64,000 nucleotides of DNA, from NCBI GenBank assembly GCA_028688225.1, contig JAQTYQ010000021.1, positions 1 to 64,000 of the forward strand. Direction: 5' to 3'. Position 1 is the stretch's first letter. Each line of letters begins with the position of its first letter. The translations under genes were made by a program, and so were the position numbers. Positions 36,482 through 46,385 of this stretch are shown one piece after another. The notes beneath the pieces were generated by a model, which saw only the letters and a list, made by a program, of their open reading frames with translations, was not told the DNA's origin and did not search any database. This stretch comes from Opitutaceae bacterium. Lineage in GTDB: Bacteria > Verrucomicrobiota > Verrucomicrobiia > Opitutales > Opitutaceae.

Positions 36482-36835
36482 TCAGACTCCGGGATTTCCC
36501 TGGCCGAGTTCCCGCTCCACTTCCTCCAGCAGGCGCGGCAGGTGGCTCTCAATGACGCCCCAGACCATGGCGTCGTCGATTACGTCGTAGCCATGGATGA
36601 TCCGGTTGCGGAAGCTGACGATGGAAGCCAGTTCCCCGATCCGATCCGCTATTTCCGGCGCCGTGCGGCTGAGGCGGTTCAGGGCCTCGCCAATGACCTC
36701 AAATTCGCGTTCCACCGCCCGCCGGAACTGGCGATCTTTCTCGTAGTCGGCAAAAGTGCGGCCTGTGCGCCATTGCCGGATGCTGCGACCTGACTCCAGC
36801 ACATCAAACAGCAGCTTGCTCGCGCGGGTGTTCAT
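36482..36835 (-). CDS. hepT: HepT-type HEPN ribonuclease toxin
   Basis: 117-residue all-helical HEPN protein. The catalytic motif R-x4-H-x-Y is intact as RNRIIHGY (R76, H81, Y83), and FEVIGEALNRLSR is the conserved preceding helix. In the studied systems HepT cleaves RNA and is silenced when the MntA partner adds AMP groups to the Tyr of this motif. The gene overlaps the mntA stop by 32 nt, so the two are coupled. Confidence 0.92.
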   Translation of the reverse strand: MNTRASKLLFDVLESGRSIRQWRTGRTFADYEKDRQFRRAVEREFEVIGEALNRLSRTAPEIADRIGELASIVSFRNRIIHGYDVIDDAMVWGVIESHLPRLLEEVERELGQGNPGV

Positions 36836-37136
36836 AGACGAGCCGTCGGGAAACTTCGATTTCGCTCCGGAAATAGGGATTACGGATGGACTGCTCGGTC
36901 ACGAGATCCACCCGGCGACCGAACAGCGCCTCCAGGGCCTTCGCTAGTCCGAGATACCGGTCGGCATAAGCGCCGGTCGGACGACGGTCGGCCATCCGCA
37001 CCAGAAAATCGAGATCGCTCGCCTGTGGATCGAATCCACCCGAAGCCGCCGATCCAAACACATACAATCGCTCCACGCCAAACCTCCGGCAGAGTTCGGC
37101 CAATTCGGGCTGTTTGTTTTGGATTAACGCCATCAT
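36804..37136 (-). CDS. mntA: MntA-type nucleotidyltransferase antitoxin
   Basis: 110-residue minimal nucleotidyltransferase. The active-site pattern is YVFGSAASGGFDPQASDLDF, that is GS then D-x-D, with the third acidic residue probably in RRVDLVTE. It would transfer AMP from ATP to the HepT toxin encoded immediately downstream. The antitoxin-first order and the overlap are typical of the MntA/HepT modules. Confidence 0.92.
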   Translation of the reverse strand: MMALIQNKQPELAELCRRFGVERLYVFGSAASGGFDPQASDLDFLVRMADRRPTGAYADRYLGLAKALEALFGRRVDLVTEQSIRNPYFRSEIEVSRRLVYEHPREQAAV

Positions 37137-37285
37137 GGACAGGGGAAATCACGATCCACCCTTGCGACCTAATTCAATTAACAGATTGTGAAAGCGCAAC
37201 GCGGTTTTCCATCAGTCCCACGCGTCCATGCTTCCTCGGCGAGCACCGCGAGGGTCGCTGCGAATCTCACATCCACTACTTCGGC

Positions 37286-37498
37286 CTACGCCTCCCGGTG
37301 CGCGAGCACGAGGAGCGTCACCAGCGCCGCGAAGATGAGCGTGGGGATGATGACCCAGCCCGGGTGGACCGGGATCTGCCAGCGGGCGATCATCCACGGC
37401 ACGGCGAGGCATTTGGCGATGATCACCACCCAGCCGATCTCGAACCAGAGCCGGACGCGGCGCGGAACGACCAGAGGCATGACGAGGGGCGCCTGCAT
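37286..37498 (-). CDS. Small two-helix membrane protein
   Basis: 70 residues: a basic N-terminus, then hydrophobic segments at about 20-39 (IGWVVIIAKCLAVPWMIARW) and 45-66 (PGWVIIPTLIFAALVTLLVL), ending HREA. No family recognised. It is isolated, with about 150 nt on one side and 120 nt on the other, so it could also be a chance frame, although the hydrophobic pattern argues for a real small protein. Confidence 0.5.
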   Translation of the reverse strand: MQAPLVMPLVVPRRVRLWFEIGWVVIIAKCLAVPWMIARWQIPVHPGWVIIPTLIFAALVTLLVLAHREA

Positions 37499-37620
37499 GC
37501 CGCCACGCTAGCGGAAACCGGCGGCCGCCGCTCCGCATGGGTTAAAAATCGCTGCGCAGATCTTGCCTCCGTGACCGCGCGGATTTTGCCGGTGCCGGTC
37601 CGGGGGCCTGCCGCGCGGCG

Positions 37621-38013
37621 CTACGGTTGCATGACCGCGGTGCGCACCGCCTGGGCCAGTTGGGCCGCATTGGCCGGCTTGAGCAGGCAGGCGGAGAGCT
37701 CCGCCACGGCGATGGCGCGAGAAAGCAGCTCGGGATTCAGGTAGCCGGTGAGCAGGATGCGCCGCACCTGCGGGTGCCGATCCCGCATGCGGACGAGAAA
37801 TCCGAGCCCCTCCTCGCCCGGCATGACATGGTCGCAGATCACCACCGCATACGGCCGTGCCGCCATGAGCCGCTCGGCCTCCGCGGCCGACGCCGCGGTC
37901 TCGACCGCAAAATCCGCCTCCAACCCCTCCTTCATCGCGTTCAGCAGCGCCGGCTCGTCGTCCACCAGCAGCACGGGCCCGCGACCGCCCGTCTGGGACT
38001 GGCCCGGTGTCAT
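37621..38013 (-). CDS. Single-domain response regulator
   Basis: 130 residues, receiver only. The acidic pair is D18-D19 (LLVDDEPALL), the phospho-acceptor D61 in VICDHVMPGEEG, the Thr in LLTGYLN and the Lys in LLKPANA. It resembles the adjacent gene at 38025, 11 nt upstream on the same strand, in the DH(V/L)MPG and LxxGFLVR segments, so the pair is probably a tandem duplication. Confidence 0.9.
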   Translation of the reverse strand: MTPGQSQTGGRGPVLLVDDEPALLNAMKEGLEADFAVETAASAAEAERLMAARPYAVVICDHVMPGEEGLGFLVRMRDRHPQVRRILLTGYLNPELLSRAIAVAELSACLLKPANAAQLAQAVRTAVMQP

Positions 38014-38024
38014 GGCATCTCCTG

Positions 38025-38465
38025 TCAGCCGGCCACCGGCTTGACCGTCTGGTTGTGGAGCTTGACGGCCTCCTGCGCGACCTTGATCAGTTCGCCCAGC
38101 GAGATGGGCTTCAACAGATAGCGGAACAAGGCGGCCTCGTTGACGCTGCGCAGGAGCATCTCCGGCTTCATGTAGGCCGTGACGAGCACGCGCTGCATCT
38201 CGGGATATTCCTCCCGCACCCGCACCAGGAAACCCATGCCATTGCCGCCCGGCATCAGGTGATCCGAGATGACAACCTTGAACTTCTTCTGAAGCAGGGC
38301 AAATTCCGCCTCCTTGACCGACGTGGTTTTCGTCACGTCAAAGTGAGGACTGAGCGCCGCCGCATAGACCTCCAGCAACGGCTGCTCATCGTCAATAAGC
38401 AGGACGGCATCCTTGCCCCTCTGGGCAGGGTCGGTGGGGTCGGAGACGTTGATCATGCCGCCCAT
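38025..38465 (-). CDS. Single-domain response regulator
   Basis: 146 residues, receiver only. The acidic pair is D25-D26 (LLIDDEQPLL), the phospho-acceptor D68 in VISDHLMPGGNGMGFLVRV, the Thr in LVTAYMK and the Lys in LLKPISL. It may start at MGG (38465) or at the Met at residue 4. It shares motifs with the downstream regulator. Divergent from the ankyrin gene; no kinase nearby. Confidence 0.9.
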   Translation of the reverse strand: MGGMINVSDPTDPAQRGKDAVLLIDDEQPLLEVYAAALSPHFDVTKTTSVKEAEFALLQKKFKVVISDHLMPGGNGMGFLVRVREEYPEMQRVLVTAYMKPEMLLRSVNEAALFRYLLKPISLGELIKVAQEAVKLHNQTVKPVAG

Positions 38466-38591
38466 CGTGCTCCTTGGCCGCGGCTTGGCAAATCCATTCA
38501 GGGGCCACCCCGTGGGTCACCGATGGACCCGCGGCAATTTGGGTTGATTCAAGGGATCGTTGGCCGTTCTATCATCCTCGTCATTCGAAGC

Positions 38592-39620
38592 ATGGAGCTA
38601 ATCAACCTGCATGCCGCCGTCCGCGACGGGACGCTTTTTCAGGTGCCGGTCAGCCAGCTCACCGTCGAGAACCTCACCGCCCCCAACGCCGCGGGCAATA
38701 CGCCGCTGCACTCCGCCGCGCGCTACGGGCGGTTGCGCGAACTGCCGGCCGCGGTGCTGAGCGAGGCGACGCTGCTGCGCAAGAACGAGTCGGGCTACAC
38801 CCCGCTGCATCATGCTGCCGAGGCCGGGCACCTCGACCAGGTGCCGCCCGCCCTGCTCACGCGCGAAATCCTGCTCACCCGCAGCAACAGCGGCTACACG
38901 GTCTTCCACGTGGCCGCGGCCCACGGCCATCTCGGACAGATCCCGGCTGGTCTGCTGACCGGCGATGTGATCACGCTCAAGACCGAGCTGGGCAACACCC
39001 TGCTCCACGAGGCCGCCGAGAACGGCACGCTCGACCAGGTGCCGCCGGCGCTCCTCACCGCCTCCCTGCTCAACGAGCACAACATCAGCGGCGAGACCGT
39101 CTACCACGTCGCGGCGCTCAACGGCCATCTCGATCAGATTCCGCGCCCGTTCCTCACCCGGGAAAACCTCCTCCTGCAGACCACCGCCGGCGACACCGTG
39201 CTGCATGCCGCCGCCATCGCCGGTCATCTGGGGCAGATTCCGCCCGGATTGCTGGTGCATGACAATCTCATCATTGCCAGCAAATCGGGCTACACGCCCA
39301 TCCACGCCGCCGCCGAGACCGGCCAGCTCAACCAGATCCCCCCCGCGCAACTCACGGCCGACCTGCTGCTGACGCGCAACGATCATGGCGACACCGCCGT
39401 CCACGCCGCTGCCTTTGCCGGCCACCTCAGGCAGATCCCGGCCGCATTGCTGACGGCCGAGCTGCTCCACGTCCGCAATTACGACGGCATCACGCCCATC
39501 CGCACCGCCGAGCGCAGCGGCCACCTCGAAACGGTGCCCGAAGCGTTTCGGCCCAAGCCGCCCGGCCGCCTGAAGAGCTTCTTCAAGCGCATCGGCGACA
39601 CCCGGACGCCTTGGGGCTAG
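38592..39620 (+). CDS. Ankyrin-repeat protein with uniform 33-residue units
   Basis: 342 residues. After a capping unit there are eight gapless 33-residue repeats and one partial repeat, each of the form GxTxLHxAAxxGHLxQIPPALLT. The second helix always runs into QIP or QVP, a proline absent from standard ankyrin repeats. No signal peptide, so a cytoplasmic binding protein is likely. The basic tail KSFFKRIGDTRTPWG ends at a TAG that lies within the terminal repeat of a MITE-like element, so the original C-terminus may have been longer. The partner is unknown. Confidence 0.88.
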   Translation: MELINLHAAVRDGTLFQVPVSQLTVENLTAPNAAGNTPLHSAARYGRLRELPAAVLSEATLLRKNESGYTPLHHAAEAGHLDQVPPALLTREILLTRSNSGYTVFHVAAAHGHLGQIPAGLLTGDVITLKTELGNTLLHEAAENGTLDQVPPALLTASLLNEHNISGETVYHVAALNGHLDQIPRPFLTRENLLLQTTAGDTVLHAAAIAGHLGQIPPGLLVHDNLIIASKSGYTPIHAAAETGQLNQIPPAQLTADLLLTRNDHGDTAVHAAAFAGHLRQIPAALLTAELLHVRNYDGITPIRTAERSGHLETVPEAFRPKPPGRLKSFFKRIGDTRTPWG

Positions 39621-39927
39621 CCCGGATGTTTCACACTCTGCACGCAGAAGAGAGCACAGTCTGTGCGAAACCCCTGGCTGCCGGCTCGACTCCAGGGCAT
39701 CCGGGCTAAGGGCAAAACCGCCCTTTGCAAGGGCAGATGCCAGGACGATCCTTCGGAGAATGATTTGAGGGACAATCTTTTCATCGGGAGTGAATTGAGG
39801 TGCCTTGCTCTTTTTGAAAGGGCGGTTTTGCTTATAGCCCGCATGGCGTGGGGCTCCTGGCGGCGCTTTGATCGAGGGCTGGCCATAGCCATTGCGGCGG
39901 CGGAGACTGTGAAAGATGCGGGCTAGG
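39617..39927. mobile_element. MITE-like element with CCTAGCCC-type terminal inverted repeats
   Basis: The left end reads CTAGCCCGGATGTTTCACAC and the reverse complement of the right end reads CCTAGCCCGCATCTTTCACA, a match of about 85% over 24 bp. An inner pair of inverted repeats shares GCAAAACCGCCCTTT (39713-39727 and the complement near 39818-39832). CCTA termini are known from IS1380-family elements (for example ISEcp1), so a non-autonomous IS1380 relative is possible. No intact transposase; no clear target duplication. Confidence 0.65.
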
Positions 39928-41546
<1,619 letters not shown>

Positions 41547-41593
41547 GACCGAGAGCTCACCCGAAGGTCGCCAAGGACGCCAAGTCACTCGCA

Positions 41594-41620
41594 GGGCCGG
41601 CAGGTTTGCCGGCCCTTTTT
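41594..41620 (+). terminator. Intrinsic terminator of eno
   Basis: GGGCCGGCA and TGCCGGCCC form a perfect 9-bp stem around GGTT, followed by TTTTT. It is 48 nt after the eno stop. Confidence 0.93.
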
Positions 41621-41688
41621 GTTGTACCAGATGGAGATTACTCCTCTGCTGCCTCCGCGCGCTCCTGTGAAAAGGACCCGCTGACGCC

Positions 41689-42528
41689 TCACTTCACTTC
41701 CGTGCGCCACGAATATTTCGGGACGAAACCCAGCAGGCGTTGGGCCTTGGCGATCGAGAGCAGCGTGTCATGCAGCCCCGTGCCAGGTGCGAGTTGGCAG
41801 CGGGGAAAGACTGCGGCCAGCAGCTCGCGATTGGTTTGCGGCATGCACGTGTCGGCCGCGGCGATGATACAGTGCTCGCTCCCTGAAATACGCGCCTCCA
41901 AGCCGAGCCGGCAGGCCTGCGCGGCGTCGCGCGCATCGATATAGCCCCACAGATTCCATTTGCGCTTCCGCGGGTCGTCCTGCGCCGCAGCGATGTGCGC
42001 ATAATCGTGCGGCGGCTCCATGATGTTGGAAAAGCGCAGGCCGACGAACGGGATGCCGCTCCAGCGCGCATACTGCGCGGCGAGCGCCTCGCCCATGACC
42101 TTCGACAGCGCATACGTCGATTCAGGAAACGGGAAATGGCTCTCGTCGATCGGCGCGGTCGTTGGTTTCACGTGGTCGAACGGCACGCCGAGCGTGGTCT
42201 CGCTCGACGCCCATACGACTCGCGCCGGCTTGTGTAGCGCCACGGCCTGAAAAACATTGAACGTGCTCGATGCATTGACGCGAAACGTATGCTCTGGTGG
42301 AAACATCCCCGGCCCCGGAATCGCCGCGAGGTGCACGACGCCCCACGCGCCGCTCAAGGATTCGACGGCCTCCCCGAAATTCGTGAGATCTGCGCGCAGA
42401 AACGGACACGCCGGCTCGGCGGGCGGCGCCTGATCGACGTTGAGCACCTCGTAGCCATGGGCCAGCAGTTCCCGCACCACCGCCCGACCCGCCTTGCCGC
42501 TGCCTCCCGTGACGACGATTTTTTTCAT
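41689..42528 (-). CDS. NAD(P)-dependent epimerase/dehydratase (extended SDR)
   Basis: 279 residues. The Rossmann glycine motif is GGSGKAGRAVVREL at residues 8-21, the catalytic Tyr-Lys pair is in STYALSKVMGE, and VVHLAAIPGPG is the typical strand before it. The late segment SGSEHCIIAAADTCMPQTN is common in short sugar-epimerase/uronate dehydrogenase-like proteins. The substrate is not clear; a sugar or sugar-acid oxidoreductase is likely. Confidence 0.85.
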   Translation of the reverse strand: MKKIVVTGGSGKAGRAVVRELLAHGYEVLNVDQAPPAEPACPFLRADLTNFGEAVESLSGAWGVVHLAAIPGPGMFPPEHTFRVNASSTFNVFQAVALHKPARVVWASSETTLGVPFDHVKPTTAPIDESHFPFPESTYALSKVMGEALAAQYARWSGIPFVGLRFSNIMEPPHDYAHIAAAQDDPRKRKWNLWGYIDARDAAQACRLGLEARISGSEHCIIAAADTCMPQTNRELLAAVFPRCQLAPGTGLHDTLLSIAKAQRLLGFVPKYSWRTEVK

Positions 42529-42626
42529 CGGGGAAATGATTCAGCGCCGGGGCGACCGCCACGCAAGCCTGTTCCCGCTTGATCGCGGCTAGGTGGATCA
42601 TGGCGAAAGCCTAGGTTTGCCGGTGC

Positions 42627-42679
42627 TGTAGCCGGGGTCGCCGACCCCGGAAAACCGGCCTCGGCGAGGCCAGCCACAG
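42627..42679. repeat. REP-like double palindrome
   Basis: TGTAG is followed by CCGGGGTCG/CGACCCCGG, then a second hairpin GGCCTCG-G-CGAGGCC. It lies between two minus-strand genes (263-nt gap). Confidence 0.75.
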
Positions 42680-42791
42680 ATACCAATCGGCTTCACCATT
42701 GGGGCGCGCCTCCCGAGGAATCGTAACAACCGGGACCACGTCCCCAGCGCCCCGCCATCCCTCTGCTTTCTCCGCGACCTCCTTGTAAGAA

Positions 42792-43592
42792 TCATCCGTT
42801 GTCGTTCACGGGCGGCAGACGCAGATTCCGCGCGTGGAACTCCAACGCCTCGCGGACGTGCAGATCCCAGTAATCCCAATCGTGCTCCCCGGGAAATTCC
42901 CGGTAGACATGCGGCACCTGCAGGCCCTGCAGCTCCTGGTGAAACCTCCGGTTGTACCCCAGGAGGGAATCCTCGGTCCCGCAGTCGAGCAGGATGCGGG
43001 GCAGGCGCTGGTGGTGGCGGCGTGCGCGCCGGATGAGCGCCAGCAGGTCGTGCCGGGAGCCGATCGGACTGCGGCCGAAGATGCGGCGCAGCTCGTCGAT
43101 GAATTCCGCCGGCCGATCCTTCAACACGGCATCACGGGCTGCGGTCCGCCCGACCAGGCTGAGACGAAGCAGTGCGCCGGAATGGCTGTTGACCGAGCAG
43201 AATTTGTCCGGATAGCCGAGCGCGAGCCGCAGGGCACCGTAGCCGCCCATCGAGAGGCCGCCGATGGCGCGGGCGCCGCGCGTCGGCCGGGCGGGAAAAT
43301 TGCGCTCCACGAAGTCGGGAATCTCCTCCCCGAAATGCCGGGCGTAGGCGGGCCCCTGCTCGTTGTCGGTGTAGAAACCCCGGTAGCCGTCGGGCATCAC
43401 CACGATCAACGGCCGCTCGCGCACATAGACCTCGATGCGCGAGCGGCGGAGCCAGATCGTCGAGTCGTCGCTCAGGCCGTGCAGCAGATAGAAAGTCGCA
43501 TAGGGCGGCCGGCCCACGGATGGCAGGATGACCTGCATCGTGGTCTGCTTATCGAGGACGTCGCTTCGCCAGTGAACTTGGGCCCAGGGCAT
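42792..43592 (-). CDS. Alpha/beta-hydrolase esterase (EstD/S-formylglutathione hydrolase-like)
   Basis: 266 residues. The nucleophile elbow is GGLSMGGYGALRLALG (Ser near residue 114), the acid is probably in LDCGTEDSLLGYNR and the His in FPGEHDWDYWDLHV. The start MPWAQVHWRSDVLDKQTTMQ and the YLLHGLSDDSTIWLRRS oxyanion region are typical of the tributyrin esterase/antigen 85-like group. No signal peptide. A 6-nt direct repeat lies immediately upstream of the start codon. Confidence 0.87.
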   Translation of the reverse strand: MPWAQVHWRSDVLDKQTTMQVILPSVGRPPYATFYLLHGLSDDSTIWLRRSRIEVYVRERPLIVVMPDGYRGFYTDNEQGPAYARHFGEEIPDFVERNFPARPTRGARAIGGLSMGGYGALRLALGYPDKFCSVNSHSGALLRLSLVGRTAARDAVLKDRPAEFIDELRRIFGRSPIGSRHDLLALIRRARRHHQRLPRILLDCGTEDSLLGYNRRFHQELQGLQVPHVYREFPGEHDWDYWDLHVREALEFHARNLRLPPVNDNG

Positions 43593-43600
43593 GATGAAGG

Positions 43601-43640
<40 letters not shown>

Positions 43641-43806
43641 AGGCGGAGATTAGGAAATAAGGAAACACCTGCCGCGTTCTGCAACCTATTCCTCCCTTTC
43701 CTTTCTGCCCGGTTCACCGCCTTGGGCTTGGGCTGCGAGGCGTTGACAGCATGGCGGTCCTTGCCCCGCAGCAGATGTTGTCCTACCAATTCGGCGGGAA
43801 ACCATC

Positions 43807-44523
43807 ATGGCCCGCTACAAAATCATCGCCTGTCACGTCCTCTGGCGCGAGCTGTGTCACTACGCCGCCCAGTCCCGAAACGTCTTTGACTTCCAGTTTC
43901 TCCAGCAGGGGTTGCACTGCACCCCGGATGTGCTGCGGACGGAGCTGCAAGCCGCCATCGACGCCGTGGACGGCGAGGTCGCGGCGGTGCTCATCGGCTA
44001 CGGCCTGTGCAGCAACGGCGTGGTGGGCATCCGGGCCCGTGGCTCCCGGCTGGTCGTGGCGCGGGGGCATGACTGCATCACGCATCTGCTGGGATCCAAG
44101 GAGCGCTACCGGCGGTATTTCGACGCCCACCCGGGAACCTACTGGTATTCCCCCGGCTGGATCGACACCAGCACCCAGCCCGGCAAGGAGCGCTACGAGC
44201 TGACTTATCAAGCGTACGTCGAGAAGTACGGCGAGGACAACGCCCGGTACCTCATGGAGGCGGAACAGGGGTGGTTCAAGGAGTACTCCAATGCGGCCTA
44301 CGTGGATCTCGGCTTCGGCGCCAACGAGCATTACAAGCAGTACACGCGCGACTGCGCCCAATGGCTCGGGTGGAAGTATGATGAGTTACAGGGAGACCCC
44401 CGGCTGCTGCAACGCTTCGTGGCGGGGGAATGGGATGCGGAGGATTTCCTGATCGTGGAGCCGGGGCAGAGAATCGTCGCCTCGCATGACGAACGGATCA
44501 TCAAGGCGGAAGCTTGCGCCTGA
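43807..44523 (+). CDS. DUF1638 protein
   Basis: 238 residues, soluble. Family features are the N-terminal IIACHVLWRELCHYAAQSRN, the IGYGLCSNGVVGIRARGSRL centre with a conserved Cys, VVARGHDCITHLLGSKERY with a second Cys, and a Tyr-rich PGTYWYSPGWID segment. The DUF is often found with corrinoid methyltransferase systems in other bacteria, but no such gene is here. The ATG at 43807 gives MARYKIIACHV. Function unknown. Confidence 0.87.
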   Translation: MARYKIIACHVLWRELCHYAAQSRNVFDFQFLQQGLHCTPDVLRTELQAAIDAVDGEVAAVLIGYGLCSNGVVGIRARGSRLVVARGHDCITHLLGSKERYRRYFDAHPGTYWYSPGWIDTSTQPGKERYELTYQAYVEKYGEDNARYLMEAEQGWFKEYSNAAYVDLGFGANEHYKQYTRDCAQWLGWKYDELQGDPRLLQRFVAGEWDAEDFLIVEPGQRIVASHDERIIKAEACA

Positions 44524-44623
44524 CTTGGAACGGCGCCATCGAACCCAAACCCGGAGTCTCGCCTGACCGGTTCGATGCGCAGGTTCCGCGCGTGGAACTC
44601 CGACTCCTCGCGGACGGGCCGGT

Positions 44624-46156
44624 TCAAGATCCGGCCGGCCGATCCTGTTCCTCGCCCGGCAGCGCCGGTTCCTGGAGGGACGACCGCAACTGGCTGTGCC
44701 TGCGCCCGTAGAGGAAATAGATGACGAAGCCCGCCAGCAGCCAGATGAAGAGCCGCCACCAGTTCTCCTTGGGCAGGGAGAACATCAGCAGCAGCGCGCT
44801 GCCGATGCCCAGGAGCGGAACCAGCGGAACGAACTTGACCCGGAAGGGCCGGCGGGCGTGGGGATGGGTTTTGCGGAGGACCAGCACCGCGGCGCAGACC
44901 ACCGCAAAGGCCAGCAGCGTGCCGATGTTGACCAGCTCCGCCAGGATGCGCAGGGGCAGGAATCCCGCCATGGCGGCGACAAAACATCCCATCACGATCT
45001 GGGACAGCCACGGGGTCCGGAAGCGGGGGTGGACGGCCCCGAAAAAGCCCGGGGGCACCAGGCCGTCACGGGCCATGGCCAGCATCACCCGCGGCTGGCT
45101 GAGCATGAGCACTAGGAGCACGGAAGTAATGCCCACCACGGCTCCGCCGGAAATGATGAAATGGGCCCAGGGCAGTCCCTTCTGCCGGAAGGCGTCGGCC
45201 ACGGGCGCGTCGATGTTGATCTGGTCGTAGGGGATCATGCCGGTGAGCACGGCGGCGACGGCGATGTAGAGGATCGTGCAGACGATCAGCGAGGCCAGGA
45301 TTCCGATCGGAATGTCCCGGCTGGGATTCCTGGCCTCCTCGGCCTGGGTGGAGACCGAATCGAAGCCGATGTAGGCGAAGAAAATGATCGCCGATCCCGC
45401 CAGCATGCCGAGCGGCTCCCCGCCGGCCCCGGTCAGGCCGTGGATGGTTTTGCCAAACACGCTGAGGCCGGAATAGCCGTAGGGCGCGAACGGATGCCAG
45501 TTGGCCGGGTCGACATAAAAGGCCCCCACCCCGATCACGAACAGGACGACCGCCAGCTTGATGATGACCATGACGGTGTTGAAACGGGCGCTCTCGCGGA
45601 TGCCGCGGACCAGGATCACGGTCAGCGCGGCGGTAACCAGCATCGCCGGCAAGTCCAGGACCGAGCCGGTCGCCATGAACCGGCCCAGGGCCGGATTGTA
45701 GTCAAACGGCGTTCGCGCCAGCGCCAGAGGCAGTCGCGGCAGGAAGGTGCCGAAGAATTCCTGGCAGTACTGCGACCAGCCATGGGCCACGGCCGACGAA
45801 GCGATGGTGTATTCCAAGAGCAGATCCCAGCCGATGATCCAGGCGGCCAGCTCGCCCAGGGTGGCGTAGGCATAGGTGTAGGCGGATCCGGCCACGGGCA
45901 CCATCGAGGCAAACTCGGCGTAACAGAGGGCGGCAAAGACACAGGCCAGCCCGGCCACCACAAAGGAAAGCATGATCGCCGGCCCGGCCTTGTCGTGGGC
46001 CGCCTGCCCGGTCACGACGAAAATTCCCGCCCCGATGATGCAGCCGATGCCCAGGCTGGTCAGTTGCACCGGACCGAGCGCCCGGCGCAGACGGTTGTCG
46101 CCTGCGACCTCCTCGTGGAGTTGCGCGATGCTTTTCCGGATAAACAGGTGCTTCAT
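44624..46156 (-). CDS. APC-superfamily amino-acid permease (CAT type)
   Basis: 510 residues with 12-14 hydrophobic segments. The substrate site motif is LGIGCIIGAGIFVVTG in TM1; TM6 contains IIFFAYIGFDSVSTQAEEAR, characteristic of the cationic amino-acid transporter (CAT/YfnA) group. The soluble N-terminal helix MKHLFIRKSIAQLHEEV and a C-terminal GRRHSQLRSSLQEP tail are cytoplasmic. The ATG at 46156 is chosen over an upstream in-frame start because the extra residues are Cys/Gly-rich and unlike the family. Substrate unknown. Confidence 0.92.
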   Translation of the reverse strand: MKHLFIRKSIAQLHEEVAGDNRLRRALGPVQLTSLGIGCIIGAGIFVVTGQAAHDKAGPAIMLSFVVAGLACVFAALCYAEFASMVPVAGSAYTYAYATLGELAAWIIGWDLLLEYTIASSAVAHGWSQYCQEFFGTFLPRLPLALARTPFDYNPALGRFMATGSVLDLPAMLVTAALTVILVRGIRESARFNTVMVIIKLAVVLFVIGVGAFYVDPANWHPFAPYGYSGLSVFGKTIHGLTGAGGEPLGMLAGSAIIFFAYIGFDSVSTQAEEARNPSRDIPIGILASLIVCTILYIAVAAVLTGMIPYDQINIDAPVADAFRQKGLPWAHFIISGGAVVGITSVLLVLMLSQPRVMLAMARDGLVPPGFFGAVHPRFRTPWLSQIVMGCFVAAMAGFLPLRILAELVNIGTLLAFAVVCAAVLVLRKTHPHARRPFRVKFVPLVPLLGIGSALLLMFSLPKENWWRLFIWLLAGFVIYFLYGRRHSQLRSSLQEPALPGEEQDRPAGS

Positions 46157-46304
46157 GCAGAAAATCCGCTGACCGGTCGGCCCGCCTGGGGATGTGGCCC
46201 CACAACAGCAAAAAACCGACGCATGTAAAGCGTGGGAAGCCACCCCGCTGGGAGGCTTGGCAGCGGCTTATGACGGCTCGCAGATTGGACTAATGTCTCT
46301 GCAG

Positions 46305-46363
46305 GTAGGGCGCGACCGCCGGGCGCGCCGAGAAGCAAGGACGGCCCAGCGGTCCGTCCCTAC
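46305..46363. repeat. REP-like palindromes (GTAGGG family)
   Basis: GTAGGGCGCGACC...GCGCGCC is followed by GGACGGCCCAGCGGTCCGTCC-CTAC. The second half is the same sequence as the element at 57218-57246. It lies in the 229-nt gap between the permease and the methyltransferase. Confidence 0.7.
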
Positions 46364-46385
46364 CCGTCAGACCATCGGGCGGGCA

